Source: a virus
Length of the DNA: 30,668 bases
Reading direction: 5' to 3' (one strand)
IMG/VR virus record: IMGVR_UViG_3300020470_000133
Coordinates: 1-30,668 of that record
Below are positions 15,004 to 23,148 of this stretch, one piece after another (positions within the stretch are counted from its first letter, which is position 1; each line of letters begins with the position of its first letter). The notes under the pieces were generated by a model. It had not been told where the DNA came from. It made no database searches and saw nothing but the letters and a program-made list of their open reading frames with translations. A program made the position numbers and the translations under genes.

Positions 15004-15596
15004 TTTTGTAAACAAACTTTATGGTTACCTTTTTCATGTATTTTAAAATCCCAATATGAGATTGCTGCTCTTATGACTTCAAAATTACATAGATTATAAT
15101 CATCAATAATTATTCTAGAACCTTTTCTAGATCTTTCTGCAAACCATAAGGCTTCCCTTAATATATCTTTTGTAGTATGTGGACCGTCAAGAAATACTAA
15201 ATCATAAACTGTTTTACTTAAATTAAATATGTCCATGTATTCAACGTCAGTCATATTATAAAATTTAAAATTAGGGTTTGAAGCAAAATCTTTTACCATT
15301 TGATCTCTCATATCATTTGAATATGTTGGTGCTTTAGAAGTCCACTTTCCATCCCTTTTCCATTGTGGACAATTATCAAAATGGTCATATTCAAGATCTC
15401 CATAAGGATCTATTGCATAATGTTGATATTCTGTTTTACCTAATCTTGGTGCAATACTCATCATTATTATTTGAGAACCTAATCCCTCTCTAACTCCAAC
15501 TTCACAAGTAGTTACTGATTTTGGATCTTCATAAAATGGTAATGTCTCGCACCATTTTTTTAATAAATCATATTCGGAGCTATCTCCACGGATCAT
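14997..15596 (-). CDS. SAM-dependent methyltransferase, small-molecule type (Methyltransf_24-like)
   Basis: A 199-residue class I methyltransferase fold. Motif I is CEVGVREGLGSQ (31-42), the acidic ribose-binding position is in AIDPYGD (61-67), motif IV-like is YDLVFLDGPH (131-140), and RIIIDDYN (161-168) is the following strand. This pattern is typical of Methyltransf_24 O- or N-methyltransferases rather than DNA methylases. It overlaps its neighbours by 7 nt and by ATGA. It is more AT-rich than the adjoining head genes and looks like an accessory insertion. Its substrate is unknown; it could act with the oxygenase and halogenase enzymes. Confidence 0.7.
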   Translation of the reverse strand: MIRGDSSEYDLLKKWCETLPFYEDPKSVTTCEVGVREGLGSQIIMMSIAPRLGKTEYQHYAIDPYGDLEYDHFDNCPQWKRDGKWTSKAPTYSNDMRDQMVKDFASNPNFKFYNMTDVEYMDIFNLSKTVYDLVFLDGPHTTKDILREALWFAERSRKGSRIIIDDYNLCNFEVIRAAISYWDFKIHEKGNHKVCLQKC

Positions 15597-15799
15597 ATTT
15601 TAAATTGTTGTAAGATTTGTAATTTTTCTTCTGCGTGAGAAATTTTTTCAATTAATTTATCTATTTCATCTAAATGTTGTGGATGTTCGCCTATGGCGAC
15701 TGGCTTTTCTAAATAAATTTGTATTGTAGCATCCGCCTCAGATATTTGTGCGTTATATCTATCCTCTAATGCATTTATAAGAGCAGATCTTAGACTCAT
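15593..15799 (-). CDS. 68-residue coiled-coil hypothetical protein
   Basis: A protein starting MSLRSALINALEDRYNAQIS, with an acidic helix and a C-terminal heptad-like segment (IDKLIEKISHAEEKLQILQQ). It overlaps the methyltransferase ATG by ATGA and is separated by 14 nt from the next small gene. It resembles small coiled-coil proteins found in this position in marine phages; no specific function. Confidence 0.6.
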   Translation of the reverse strand: MSLRSALINALEDRYNAQISEADATIQIYLEKPVAIGEHPQHLDEIDKLIEKISHAEEKLQILQQFKI

Positions 15800-15813
15800 A
15801 TAGAATCTATATA

Positions 15814-15990
15814 CTAATAAAAAGGATGTGCAATACTTTTTATTTTACCTTGTGCTTTTAATTTTTTAAGATCTCCTTTTGTCATTTTTTGAAGCTGCTC
15901 TACAGAATACTCATTCTTTTCGAACATTTCTTCATGGGGATCTTTTTGCACTTTTGGTTTAAATAAATTTTTTATCCAATTCCAAATCAT
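15814..15990 (-). CDS. 58-residue basic hypothetical protein
   Basis: An ATG at 15990 opens 58 codons to TAG at 15814: MIWNWIKNLFKPKVQKDPHE, then EYSVEQLQKMTKGDLKKLKA and the end SIAHPFY. The ATG overlaps the stop of the membrane-protein gene as ATGA. The aromatic-basic N-terminus could be a short membrane-associating helix. It sits directly downstream of the holin candidate. Confidence 0.55.
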   Translation of the reverse strand: MIWNWIKNLFKPKVQKDPHEEMFEKNEYSVEQLQKMTKGDLKKLKAQGKIKSIAHPFY

Positions 15991-16373
15991 TTCTTCCCTC
16001 CATTACGAAATATTTGTGTTCCCTTAATGCCATATATGCTCGCCACGACAAGGATCCACAAATTTGTGAACCATCCCGGCAGTTGCGAGAACATTTCAAA
16101 GAATAATTTTACTTTGTCCATGGCAGTCGGATCATCCGATATCACCGCATATGCAAGCACCAACACGGGCAAACTTAATATGATGAGGACCGCCTCGTCC
16201 TTCCAGTCCGATTGTCTAGCTTCTAATAATTTTCCTTGGTAAGCTTCCTCACCACGTGCTTGACGTTCTGCATGTAGCAATTGTGCATCAGACATAGCCA
16301 TCTTTGCTTTTTGTTTATTTGCGTAAATTTTTGATCCTGCAGAAACTGCAAGTTTAATAGCTTGAAACCACAT
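15987..16373 (-). CDS. Membrane protein with two TM segments, holin candidate
   Basis: A 128-residue protein. It has an amphipathic N-terminal helix (IKLAVSAGSKIYANKQKAKM), a charged linker, TM1 at about 61-79 (AVLIILSLPVLVLAYAVIS), a short loop, and TM2 at about 100-117 (WFTNLWILVVASIYGI), ending in a basic tail. Size, topology and basic C-terminus are those of a holin, and it resembles proteins tagged as 3TM or gene-transfer holins in marine phages. It is far from the M15 peptidase (5024) but transcribed in the same direction. ATGA and 1-nt overlaps couple it to its neighbours. Confidence 0.6.
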   Translation of the reverse strand: MWFQAIKLAVSAGSKIYANKQKAKMAMSDAQLLHAERQARGEEAYQGKLLEARQSDWKDEAVLIILSLPVLVLAYAVISDDPTAMDKVKLFFEMFSQLPGWFTNLWILVVASIYGIKGTQIFRNGGKK

Positions 16374-17047
16374 TATCTAACTCCTATAAATTTATGTCCT
16401 CTTATAGATGCACCCACACCTCTAATTCCATCTGGTCTGTGAGGACAAGACATTTTATATTTTTTTGTCATTTTACCATTTTTCATTTTTACAGGAGGCA
16501 CTTGTGGGTTAGGGCCTCTTTTAGGTGGAGGACCATAAGATATACCTCCAGAATTATAAGTTTGAAAATTTCCTAAAAAAGTATCAGTTGGTGAAGTTGG
16601 TTTTGTCGAAACAACTTTTTCAACTTTGCAAGGTGGTAGTGTTCCATCTGGACAAAGTGGTGTTGATCTTCCTTCTCCTCCTCCAAGATTAGGTGGTGGT
16701 TTTGGAATAGTTTGTTTTTTTGTATTAGCACTAAATGGATGTTTTTTCGGTTTGTTAAAAGCATCTAAAACATAACCTAATGGAAAAGCTGCAGCATTAA
16801 GAGCAGCCGTCATTATGGTATTTCCAGAAATATTTTTAAATGGATTTTTTATTGTCTTCTTATCAGTAGATACACTTCTCGTAACTGTATTATTATTCCC
16901 TCCTTGGCCACCTGTGTCTCCAGGGCCTGGAGTATATTTTTGAACAGGAGATTTATAAGTCCCTTTACCTGGAGATTTTTTTCCTCCAGCATCAGCACCT
17001 CCACCATATCTAAATTTTGATTTATATTTTAATTTTTTATTCATCAT
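16373..17047 (-). CDS. Pro/Gly-rich basic protein with C-terminal RGxGxxIRG tag
   Basis: A 224-residue low-complexity protein. It has a basic Gly-rich start (KSKFRYGGGADAGGKKSPGK), a short hydrophobic segment at about 78-93 (TIMTAALNAAAFPLGYVL), Pro-rich stretches (IPKPPPNLGGG, YGPPPKRGPNPQVPPVK), and the C-terminal CPHRPDGIRGVGASIRGHKF. The end is a variant of the tail shared with the genes at 2709 and 19374. It overlaps the portal stop by 4 nt. No family was recognised; an internal or vertex-associated head protein is the best inference. Confidence 0.6.
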   Translation of the reverse strand: MMNKKLKYKSKFRYGGGADAGGKKSPGKGTYKSPVQKYTPGPGDTGGQGGNNNTVTRSVSTDKKTIKNPFKNISGNTIMTAALNAAAFPLGYVLDAFNKPKKHPFSANTKKQTIPKPPPNLGGGEGRSTPLCPDGTLPPCKVEKVVSTKPTSPTDTFLGNFQTYNSGGISYGPPPKRGPNPQVPPVKMKNGKMTKKYKMSCPHRPDGIRGVGASIRGHKFIGVR

Positions 17048-19374
17048 TTTTTCTTAGCTTTAGCTAATTCAATTTTTTCTTCAGCAATTCTAATTCTTTC
17101 TGCTGCTTGGTCTTCATTATTTTCTATTTTCATTTTTTCTAAATCTAATTGTTCTTCAATTTGATTTTCTTTGATATCCATATTCATCATTGCTTCATCA
17201 GCTCTACGTTGCATGTCCATAGCTCTTAAATCTAATTCTCTTTGTTTTAACATTACTAATGGATCTTGTTTTTGACCCATAGCTTCTGATTGAGCAAGTT
17301 CAATAGTCAATTGTGAAACTCTATTTGCTATCATTGCGTTGATTTCTACTTGTGCACCTTGTGGGTCAGATTGTAATCTACCTTGCATAATAGGATCATT
17401 TGCAATAGCAGCTCCAACTTCACCTTGTGCTTTTAATGAAACGTGTTCAGATATGTGTGCTTGTAAAGCAGTGTAAACTTGTGGGTTAATCTGCACCATT
17501 CTTGTAGACATAAATGCTCTATGTGCATTGATATGCGCATCATGATCCTGATCTGGAAATGCTTTAAGTGGTTTCATAGCTAATACTTCCATATTTTCTG
17601 TTGCAGGATCTTTTGGCATAGGTTTTTCTAAAGGTTTAAGTATTTGATCGATATCTTGAGTCCCTAATGCTTCATATACTCTTCGATATGCCTCTCTCAA
17701 GTTATGCATCATAGGATTTGACATAGCAATCTTTAAATTTTCGTTTGCAAGTGTAACTCTTTGCGCCATACTCATGATATTTGGGTCTGCAACAGGAATT
17801 ACGTCCACTCGATCGTCAAAATCTGTCTGTTTAACTGCTTGATCTGCACCATATACTGAATATGGGTAGATTGGTGGTAGATATGTTGCAAAAACTTTGG
17901 ATAAAAGTCTAAATTCTCTTCTCATTGAGTAGTAACATCGCTTGTGTATAGCACTCATGACCCTCGAACCACGTTCCAACAGCGAAACAGTGGTACCAAC
18001 AGCTCTATTTTGCATGTCATTGCCTGTATCCATGTTAGTAATCGCTGCAAATTTCTGTCCAGCTTGTACAACAAAGCCCATTAGTTGGTATAATGTAGCT
18101 GATGGCTCCTTAAATGGTAAAATTTGAAACTGATCTTTGATATTTCCTCCCGGTGCGTCTACATCTCTAAACTCTCCCGGTTGAAATGGCTGATCATCGT
18201 CACGAATTCTTATACCTCTGGACTTAAATCCAGCTGGTAAGTTAGATAATGTACCAGCATCAAGCAATTGTCTTAAAGATTGTGTAGCAGTTCTACTTAA
18301 ACCACCAATCATGTGTGTTAATCCAAAGCCATAAAAACCTAAACCTGGTAAAAATTTAAAATGAACAAAATATTCTTTACGTTTTTTAAGTTCATCTCCA
18401 ATATCATAGTTACGATAGATAGATAAAATCTGTCCTGAACCTTCATCGATAGTTACGATGTAAGGAACTTTTACTTGTTTGTCTGCATCTTGCATTTCAA
18501 ATTCTTCTAAATTGCAATCAACATGCATTTCTAAAATAGAAAAAGAATATTGTTTATCACCACCAGGAGTTACACCTTCTAACTCTTGATATTTTTTTTC
18601 AATTTCAGTTGGACCTGTTGATGTAGGTTTTAATTCTACGTCTCTATAAAAACCAGCTTGTTGTTTTTTTAAAATTTCGTTCTCACCCATTTTAATTACG
18701 TGAGTAATTCTTTCACAATCCATTAAATCTGTAGCATAATAAGGCACCACTAAATCTTCAGCTGGTATAAATTTAGATACAGCTCTTTGCATTACTTCAT
18801 CGTAGTAAACTTTTTTAAATGCTGAACCTGCTAAAGCTAGATAGAATAGTAATTGATCAAACTCAGGAGTATATTCTTCCATCTCCTCAGTAATCATGTA
18901 ATTCATAAAATCTTGAACACGCTGCGCTTGATTTACTTTTTGATCATCTTCCATCCCCAAGACTCTTGTTCTAACTGGTCCTGAAGATGGAAGTAATTCT
19001 TTATAAGCTTGCGCTTGAAATTGAGTAACAGCTTCTGATAAAAGTGGATGAGTCACGGATGCCGACCCTTTGAACGGTCTAGTCATCTCAGTGTGTTTAA
19101 TTCCAAGAAGATCTAAATTATTTGTGTAAGACGTCTCCCAATCTTTTCTTGAAACTCTATCCTTTTTATAATCGTCAAGTAATTGATTAGACATTCTCTG
19201 AAGAACTTCATCTGACATGTCTTCTGCGATGTTTTTATAGAATGCATCAGCTGCGTTTTCTACAGCAGCCATAACATCAGAATCTGTTTCTGTTTCAGAT
19301 TCTACTTCAACATCTACTTCTTCAGTGTCAGGAGTTTCAATCTCCTCTTCAATCACTTTATCGATTTCAGCCAT
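17044..19374 (-). CDS. Portal protein
   Basis: A 776-residue portal, the dodecameric channel at the head vertex through which terminase pumps DNA. Supporting parts are an acidic N-terminus, the conserved DRVSRKDWETSYTNNLDLLG and FKGSASVTHPLLSEAV region (about 75-115), the central domain with YFVHFKFLPGLGFYGFGLTH, and a long C-terminal helical barrel-like region rich in Gln/Met/Glu (MLKQRELDLRAMDMQRRADE). The length fits large podovirus-type portals. It lies two genes after terL and overlaps its neighbours by 1 and 4 nt. Confidence 0.9.
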   Translation of the reverse strand: MAEIDKVIEEEIETPDTEEVDVEVESETETDSDVMAAVENAADAFYKNIAEDMSDEVLQRMSNQLLDDYKKDRVSRKDWETSYTNNLDLLGIKHTEMTRPFKGSASVTHPLLSEAVTQFQAQAYKELLPSSGPVRTRVLGMEDDQKVNQAQRVQDFMNYMITEEMEEYTPEFDQLLFYLALAGSAFKKVYYDEVMQRAVSKFIPAEDLVVPYYATDLMDCERITHVIKMGENEILKKQQAGFYRDVELKPTSTGPTEIEKKYQELEGVTPGGDKQYSFSILEMHVDCNLEEFEMQDADKQVKVPYIVTIDEGSGQILSIYRNYDIGDELKKRKEYFVHFKFLPGLGFYGFGLTHMIGGLSRTATQSLRQLLDAGTLSNLPAGFKSRGIRIRDDDQPFQPGEFRDVDAPGGNIKDQFQILPFKEPSATLYQLMGFVVQAGQKFAAITNMDTGNDMQNRAVGTTVSLLERGSRVMSAIHKRCYYSMRREFRLLSKVFATYLPPIYPYSVYGADQAVKQTDFDDRVDVIPVADPNIMSMAQRVTLANENLKIAMSNPMMHNLREAYRRVYEALGTQDIDQILKPLEKPMPKDPATENMEVLAMKPLKAFPDQDHDAHINAHRAFMSTRMVQINPQVYTALQAHISEHVSLKAQGEVGAAIANDPIMQGRLQSDPQGAQVEINAMIANRVSQLTIELAQSEAMGQKQDPLVMLKQRELDLRAMDMQRRADEAMMNMDIKENQIEEQLDLEKMKIENNEDQAAERIRIAEEKIELAKAKKK

Positions 19375-19844
19375 TAATATAATTTAGTAGGTTTCATTCC
19401 TTGTATTGCCATTCCACCACCTCGTGCTCTAATCATTTTACCTTTTTTAGCACCGTCCATAAAATTTAGACCTGAATTAGGTTTTGTCATAGCTCTATAC
19501 TGACTTTCAGATTTTGGCATAAGAGGTGAAAGCATACCTTCGTTCTTTCTTGCGACTACTGCTTTTTTTATTTTCTCATTTGTCTTAGCAACCTTTTGCA
19601 CTTTTTCTTTTATTTCTCTTGGAAGTGCATCTTTATCAACTGTAGTTTTTACAGGAGTTCCAACCATAGTTTTTGATCCTGTATCTCTTACAATTGTCTT
19701 ACCAATTTTTTTTGATGATAATGGTGTCTTTGCACTTGGAGGTGCACCAGTAGGAGTTTTAGTTGCTCCCATACCCATTAGTTTTGAAGCACCGTAAAGT
19801 GCTGCTGCACCCATCAATGCTTTTCTTAATTTCTTTTTCGACAT
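19374..19844 (-). CDS. Basic protein between terL and portal with C-terminal ARGGGMAIQG tag
   Basis: A 156-residue Lys-rich protein (MSKKKLRKALMGAAALYGAS start; TKTPTGAPPSAKTPLSSKKI; long basic helix in the middle) ending MIRARGGGMAIQGMKPTKLY. The last 20 residues match the tail motif of the 2709 and 16373 genes. It lies 13 nt after terL and overlaps the portal start by 1 nt, so it is made with the packaging machinery. Function unknown; possibly a head-internal or packaging-associated protein. Confidence 0.65.
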   Translation of the reverse strand: MSKKKLRKALMGAAALYGASKLMGMGATKTPTGAPPSAKTPLSSKKIGKTIVRDTGSKTMVGTPVKTTVDKDALPREIKEKVQKVAKTNEKIKKAVVARKNEGMLSPLMPKSESQYRAMTKPNSGLNFMDGAKKGKMIRARGGGMAIQGMKPTKLY

Positions 19845-19857
19845 GTCTTTTCTCCTT

Positions 19858-21342
19858 TTAATAATATACGTATTTACGTTGTCTATAACTTTCTACCTCA
19901 TCCTCGTCAGAATAAGTTGTTATAAACGAACCTTGCCGATATCTTAACATAGCTTGTGTAGTGCTGTCCACATAATCGTCATGTTCTCCATGAGGAAACG
20001 CTGCACACTCTTCAATTACTTCTTGAGCAAAATGTTCATCTCTTGGGTAATAAACTTGTTCAGATTCAAATATTGGAGCACATGCATTAACCCTTGAATG
20101 TTTATCTTGGCCACGTCCTGGAGTGTAATCCATAACAGGAATTCCCATTCTTCTAAATTCTTGTAATAAACTTTGTCCACTTGCTTTAGCTTCAATGATT
20201 ACAGTTTCAGGTTGCCAATATTTGTATTGATCTAAAGCAACCATTTTTAATTCTGGAAAATCATATTTACCTTTGATTGCATCAATTAACATTATGGCAT
20301 CAGGCCCTGATTCGTGGGGCGTGAATATTCCCCATGTAGTGATAGCTGAATAATCCGCAGTTTCTTTTTTACTAAATGCAGTATCGTAAGATTGTATGAC
20401 ATGTTTTAAAACTGGCATATCCCCTTTCCATGGCTGCCACCATTCTCTTTTTAAAATGGCTCCTTCTTCTGAAGTTGGATTCTGCATGTATTGAGCAGAC
20501 CAATTACGTATGGATAATGACGCCTTAACTTTTTCTAATTCATCTAGAGCCCAATATTCAGGCCACACGGGTCTCGGCTCACTGTCCTCGTCCAAGATTG
20601 CTGGAAAAGAAATTTTTTCCCACTTGTCTGCTTTAGGTTCCGTTTCTGCTTTGATTAATCTACCAGTCAAATCATCTTGAGCCCATCTTGTCATTACTAA
20701 AACAATCGAGCCTCCAGGTTGCAAACGTTGTCTTGGTCCTGAAAGATACCAATCATAAGTTCTCTCCATTGCAGAATCAGATAACGAATCTTGTTCTGTA
20801 TGTGGATCATCGATAATAAGTAAGTCCGCCCCTCGTCCTGTGATAGAACCGCCAACACCCGCTGCAAAGTATTCCCCACCATGATTGGTCTCCCAACGTC
20901 CTTTAGCCTTACTATCTTCTCTTAGTCTAACATCTCCAAAGATTTGTTTATACTCTGGACTGTCAATTAAATTTCTTACCTTCGCACCAAATCTCGCAGA
21001 AAGTTCTGCGTTGTGAGACACTTGCATAATTTTCATCTTAGGAAACTTTCCTATCATCCAAGCTGGAAAATAGATGGATGCAAATTCTGACTTGGTATGT
21101 CTAGGAGGCATATTCACAATGAGCCTTCCTTTTTTGTGCTTAGATATTTTTGTAAACTCGTGTGCAATATGTTGATGATGTCCCCAACGGTTAGGATCTT
21201 TATCAGTACGACAGATAAAATCTGGCCAAACATTCTTAACAAAATATAAGAAGTTATCTTGGCATAATTTTATATGTCTTAACCATACTTTTTCGAGCCT
21301 CTCTCGTAGCTGATCTGTGGTCAACAATTCTGTATTTGTCAT
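19858..21342 (-). CDS. terL: Terminase large subunit
   Basis: A 494-residue packaging ATPase-nuclease. The Walker A-like loop is PPRHTKS (79-85) in RLIVNMPPRHTKSEFAS. Walker B is LLIIDDP with D178-D179, preceded by GGSITGRGAD. A coupling-type segment SIVLVMTRWAQDDLTGRL follows. The C-terminal RNase H-like nuclease begins at IQSYDTAFSKKETADYS, with further acidic residues at VIIEAKASG and HDDYVDS. All motifs are present and the length is normal. The ATG at 21342 lies after a 222-bp leader region. The small subunit gene is about 5.6 kb upstream rather than adjacent. Confidence 0.95.
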   Translation of the reverse strand: MTNTELLTTDQLRERLEKVWLRHIKLCQDNFLYFVKNVWPDFICRTDKDPNRWGHHQHIAHEFTKISKHKKGRLIVNMPPRHTKSEFASIYFPAWMIGKFPKMKIMQVSHNAELSARFGAKVRNLIDSPEYKQIFGDVRLREDSKAKGRWETNHGGEYFAAGVGGSITGRGADLLIIDDPHTEQDSLSDSAMERTYDWYLSGPRQRLQPGGSIVLVMTRWAQDDLTGRLIKAETEPKADKWEKISFPAILDEDSEPRPVWPEYWALDELEKVKASLSIRNWSAQYMQNPTSEEGAILKREWWQPWKGDMPVLKHVIQSYDTAFSKKETADYSAITTWGIFTPHESGPDAIMLIDAIKGKYDFPELKMVALDQYKYWQPETVIIEAKASGQSLLQEFRRMGIPVMDYTPGRGQDKHSRVNACAPIFESEQVYYPRDEHFAQEVIEECAAFPHGEHDDYVDSTTQAMLRYRQGSFITTYSDEDEVESYRQRKYVYY

Positions 21343-21530
21343 ATAGATTCACTATACCCTTGGGTCCCCTTAAAATAAACCCCCAAACGTTTAAGGCCTT
21401 ACTCCATGTATTTGCGCTACAAGTTTTAGTAAAAGTTAAGTAACATATAAAAATTTTTCGCAAAAAAAATTTAATTTTTTTTGTTTTAATTTTGGTTTTG
21501 GTTTGGTACCTCTATTGAAGAGAAGGGAGC

Positions 21531-21557
21531 CACGGCACAACCCTAGGTTGTGCCGTG
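21531..21557. other. Perfect 12-bp hairpin in the leader region of terL
   Basis: CACGGCACAACC-CTA-GGTTGTGCCGTG is a perfect inverted repeat, 8 bp after the stop of the small gene at 21565. On the minus strand it is followed by GGCTCCC without a U-tract; on the plus strand by TTTATTATT. It may be a factor-dependent terminator, a processing site, or a protein-binding dyad that separates the early-type genes from terL. The rest of the 21343-21530 gap is AT-rich and shows no supported gene. Confidence 0.6.
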
Positions 21558-21564
21558 TTTATTA

Positions 21565-21765
21565 TTAAGAGTTTATTTCCTCTTTTATTTTTTTATCGAC
21601 CTCATCTAAGGCAAATTTTTCAACCTCTAAAAGTGTTTTTTTAGGGTCGATCGTGTAAGTGTGTACGACCTCCCCTCCACTTTTTTCGAGTTCTAATTGC
21701 CATAAGTTATCAGTTCTAAGAGGTTTTAAACTAAGGTTATACCCTCTATAAGATAATCTAGCCAT
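21565..21765 (-). CDS. 66-residue hypothetical protein
   Basis: The ATG at 21765 is chosen because it follows a good AGGAAGGG ribosome binding site and opens with MARLSYRGYNLSLKPLRTDN. A longer in-frame version would overlap the upstream gene. The core has alternating hydrophobic strands (LWQLELEKSGGEVVHTYTID) and an acidic/basic helical tail. It looks like a small alpha/beta protein; no family was recognised. Confidence 0.55.
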   Translation of the reverse strand: MARLSYRGYNLSLKPLRTDNLWQLELEKSGGEVVHTYTIDPKKTLLEVEKFALDEVDKKIKEEINS

Positions 21766-21767
21766 GA

Positions 21768-21920
21768 TTAAACCCTTCCTATAGTTCTTAATGACAAAAT
21801 TATGCCTAGTGTGGCTAGGGTAAACCCTAGCCAAACATCGACTGAAAAAAGAATTACAACACCTAAAAAAGCAATTGTAAAACTTGCCATGATTAAAAGT
21901 ATATATAAAAAGATATCCAT
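21768..21920 (-). CDS. 50-residue membrane protein, two predicted TM helices
   Basis: An ATG at 21920 opens 50 codons to TAA at 21768: MDIFLYILLIMASFTIAFLG, VVILFSVDVWLG, then FTLATLGIILSLRTIGRV. Nearly the whole chain is hydrophobic, compatible with two short membrane helices. It ends 2 nt before the start of the 66-residue gene. A 22-bp perfect dyad (21812-21833) lies inside it, so part of this segment may also serve as a DNA or RNA element. Confidence 0.45.
   Translation of the reverse strand: MDIFLYILLIMASFTIAFLGVVILFSVDVWLGFTLATLGIILSLRTIGRV
21812..21833. promoter_or_regulatory. 22-bp perfect dyad inside a small ORF
   Basis: TGGCTAGGGT-AA-ACCCTAGCCA has 10-bp arms and a 2-bp centre. 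It lies inside the 50-residue membrane ORF. It could be an operator or, with the centre opened to a larger loop, an RNA hairpin. No U-tract follows on either strand. Confidence 0.45.
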
Positions 21921-21921
21921 A

Positions 21922-22275
21922 TTAATTATTCTCTAATTTGAAATTAGTTCTTAATTCATTAGAGACACCACCAATTAAATATTTAGCATATAATTCAGGA
22001 TGTTCTTTTTTGAATTTAGTGACATCAAATCGACTTGTATTTTTAGTCACTAATTGTACTGATCCAATATAAAGACCTTTTTTTCCAATTGTTTTTGGTT
22101 GTTTAAATTGGAAATAATTGTCATTTAATTCACAATGTTCAACTAATTCAGGTTTTAATAATTTAGTGACCTTACTATAGTTTTTTATTGTGTCAGTAAA
22201 TTGACTATAAACTAAAGCTTTATAATCAATCTTTTTATTGTTAACGTCTGTTAACATTTGTTTCAGTGATTTCAT
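21922..22275 (-). CDS. 117-residue hypothetical protein
   Basis: A basic helix-rich protein starting MKSLKQMLTDVNNKKIDYKA, with SKVTKLLKPELVEHCELNDN and a central YIGSVQLVTKNTSRFD strand region. No motif was recognised. It is preceded by AACAAACTAACAAAAAGGAG, a leader also found before other early-type genes in this window, which supports the ATG at 22275. It ends 1 nt before the small membrane ORF. Confidence 0.55.
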   Translation of the reverse strand: MKSLKQMLTDVNNKKIDYKALVYSQFTDTIKNYSKVTKLLKPELVEHCELNDNYFQFKQPKTIGKKGLYIGSVQLVTKNTSRFDVTKFKKEHPELYAKYLIGGVSNELRTNFKLENN

Positions 22276-22432
22276 AATTAACTCCTTTTTGTTAGTTTGT
22301 TTTTATTTATCACGTCCCATTAATTTATTTATTTTTAGGATAATATCAAGCCCTTATTTTAAAAAATTGAAAAAATTAAAAATAATAAAATAAGGACTAG
22401 AATTTCCTTCCATAATACCTGAATAAAAACCC

Positions 22433-22452
22433 ACATTAGAAACATTCTAAAC
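22433..22452. promoter_or_regulatory. 20-bp dyad element, copy 1
   Basis: ACATTAGAAACATTCTAAAC contains TTAGAA-ACA-TTCTAA. It differs from a second copy at 27686-27705 by one base. It lies at the 3' end of the GP88-like gene (its stop is at 22447), about 160 bp upstream of the gene starting at 22275. A shared operator is the natural reading. Confidence 0.55.
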
Positions 22453-23148
22453 TGCCGTTTTAATAAATGAATTTTTAGTTACTTTCCGTCCGAGTCCCTT
22501 AGCTACCAAACCCACAACCACGCCACACGGATCTTTAAATCGAAGGTCGTGCTTATCACCGTTTATGACTCTCCGATCCATCCAGGTTTTGGGCAGCTTA
22601 TCCTTGAACACTACTGCAACATTCGCACCTTTTTCAATTGCAGCTAATTGGTCCAGGTGATTCTTTCCGCTGTCACTAAATGTTATATGATAGTTTTTTA
22701 AATCATGATCTAAATAATTTAAAACTTTTGTATAATCATAGAATTGGACATCAGGATGTAGCTGCATTAAGCTGCCACCGCCATCGACTTTCATCCGATG
22801 CCATGGAAGATCACTAGTCCCATTCAATCGAACCGCAAACTTGAAGCCCTGGCTTGCTGCCCTTTTTTTGAGCTGCTCTATTTCAGTACTTAGCTGCCAT
22901 AAGAATGCGTTCTTATTGGTCCAGAATAAATTAGTTTTATTTATTCTAGCTTTTTGAACGCTGCCCATTTGGCCACGGCCTGAAGTATTTAAACAGGGGG
23001 CAATGCAGCCCCCTGGTCCTTTGGTTGCTTTTGGGCACACGTTTCTGCCACTTAAATCGAATGGCGCAAGATGCAAAATTGCTGTCTTATATCCAAACGC
23101 CTCCCCTTTGGCCATTTTGGTTTGGCTGTAATAATTAAGAAGCGGCAT
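22447..23148 (-). CDS. GP88-like protein (mycobacteriophage Gp88 family pattern)
   Basis: A 233-residue protein with a three-Cys cluster near the N-terminus, C38-x9-C48-x3-C52 in NVCPKATKGPGGCIAPCLNT followed by GRG. It then has conserved polar segments (FAVRLNGTSDLPWHRM, YDYTKVLNYLDHDLKNYHIT, HDLRFKDPCGVVVGL). This matches what I remember of the phage GP88 family; its biochemical function is unknown. The gene is GC-richer than its surroundings (one sample line about 52%) and full of GCTGC/GCAGC pentamers. It overlaps the preceding 82-residue gene by 14 nt and looks like a transferred pair. Confidence 0.65.
   Translation of the reverse strand: MPLLNYYSQTKMAKGEAFGYKTAILHLAPFDLSGRNVCPKATKGPGGCIAPCLNTSGRGQMGSVQKARINKTNLFWTNKNAFLWQLSTEIEQLKKRAASQGFKFAVRLNGTSDLPWHRMKVDGGGSLMQLHPDVQFYDYTKVLNYLDHDLKNYHITFSDSGKNHLDQLAAIEKGANVAVVFKDKLPKTWMDRRVINGDKHDLRFKDPCGVVVGLVAKGLGRKVTKNSFIKTAV

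Noticed and set aside
21254-21463. Minus-strand 69-codon frame overlapping the terL start
   Set aside because: It overlaps the well-defined terL N-terminus in another frame, and no domain or spacing supports it.
21343-21530. tRNA or structured RNA gene upstream of terL
   Set aside because: No cloverleaf, T-loop GTTCRA-type segment or CCA end could be drawn; the sequence is mostly low-complexity A/T.
22994-23015. Strong hairpin CAGGGGGC-AATGCA-GCCCCCTG
   Set aside because: It lies inside the GP88-like coding region over the Gly-Pro-Gly-Gly-Cys codons, so coding can explain it and no regulatory role is supported.
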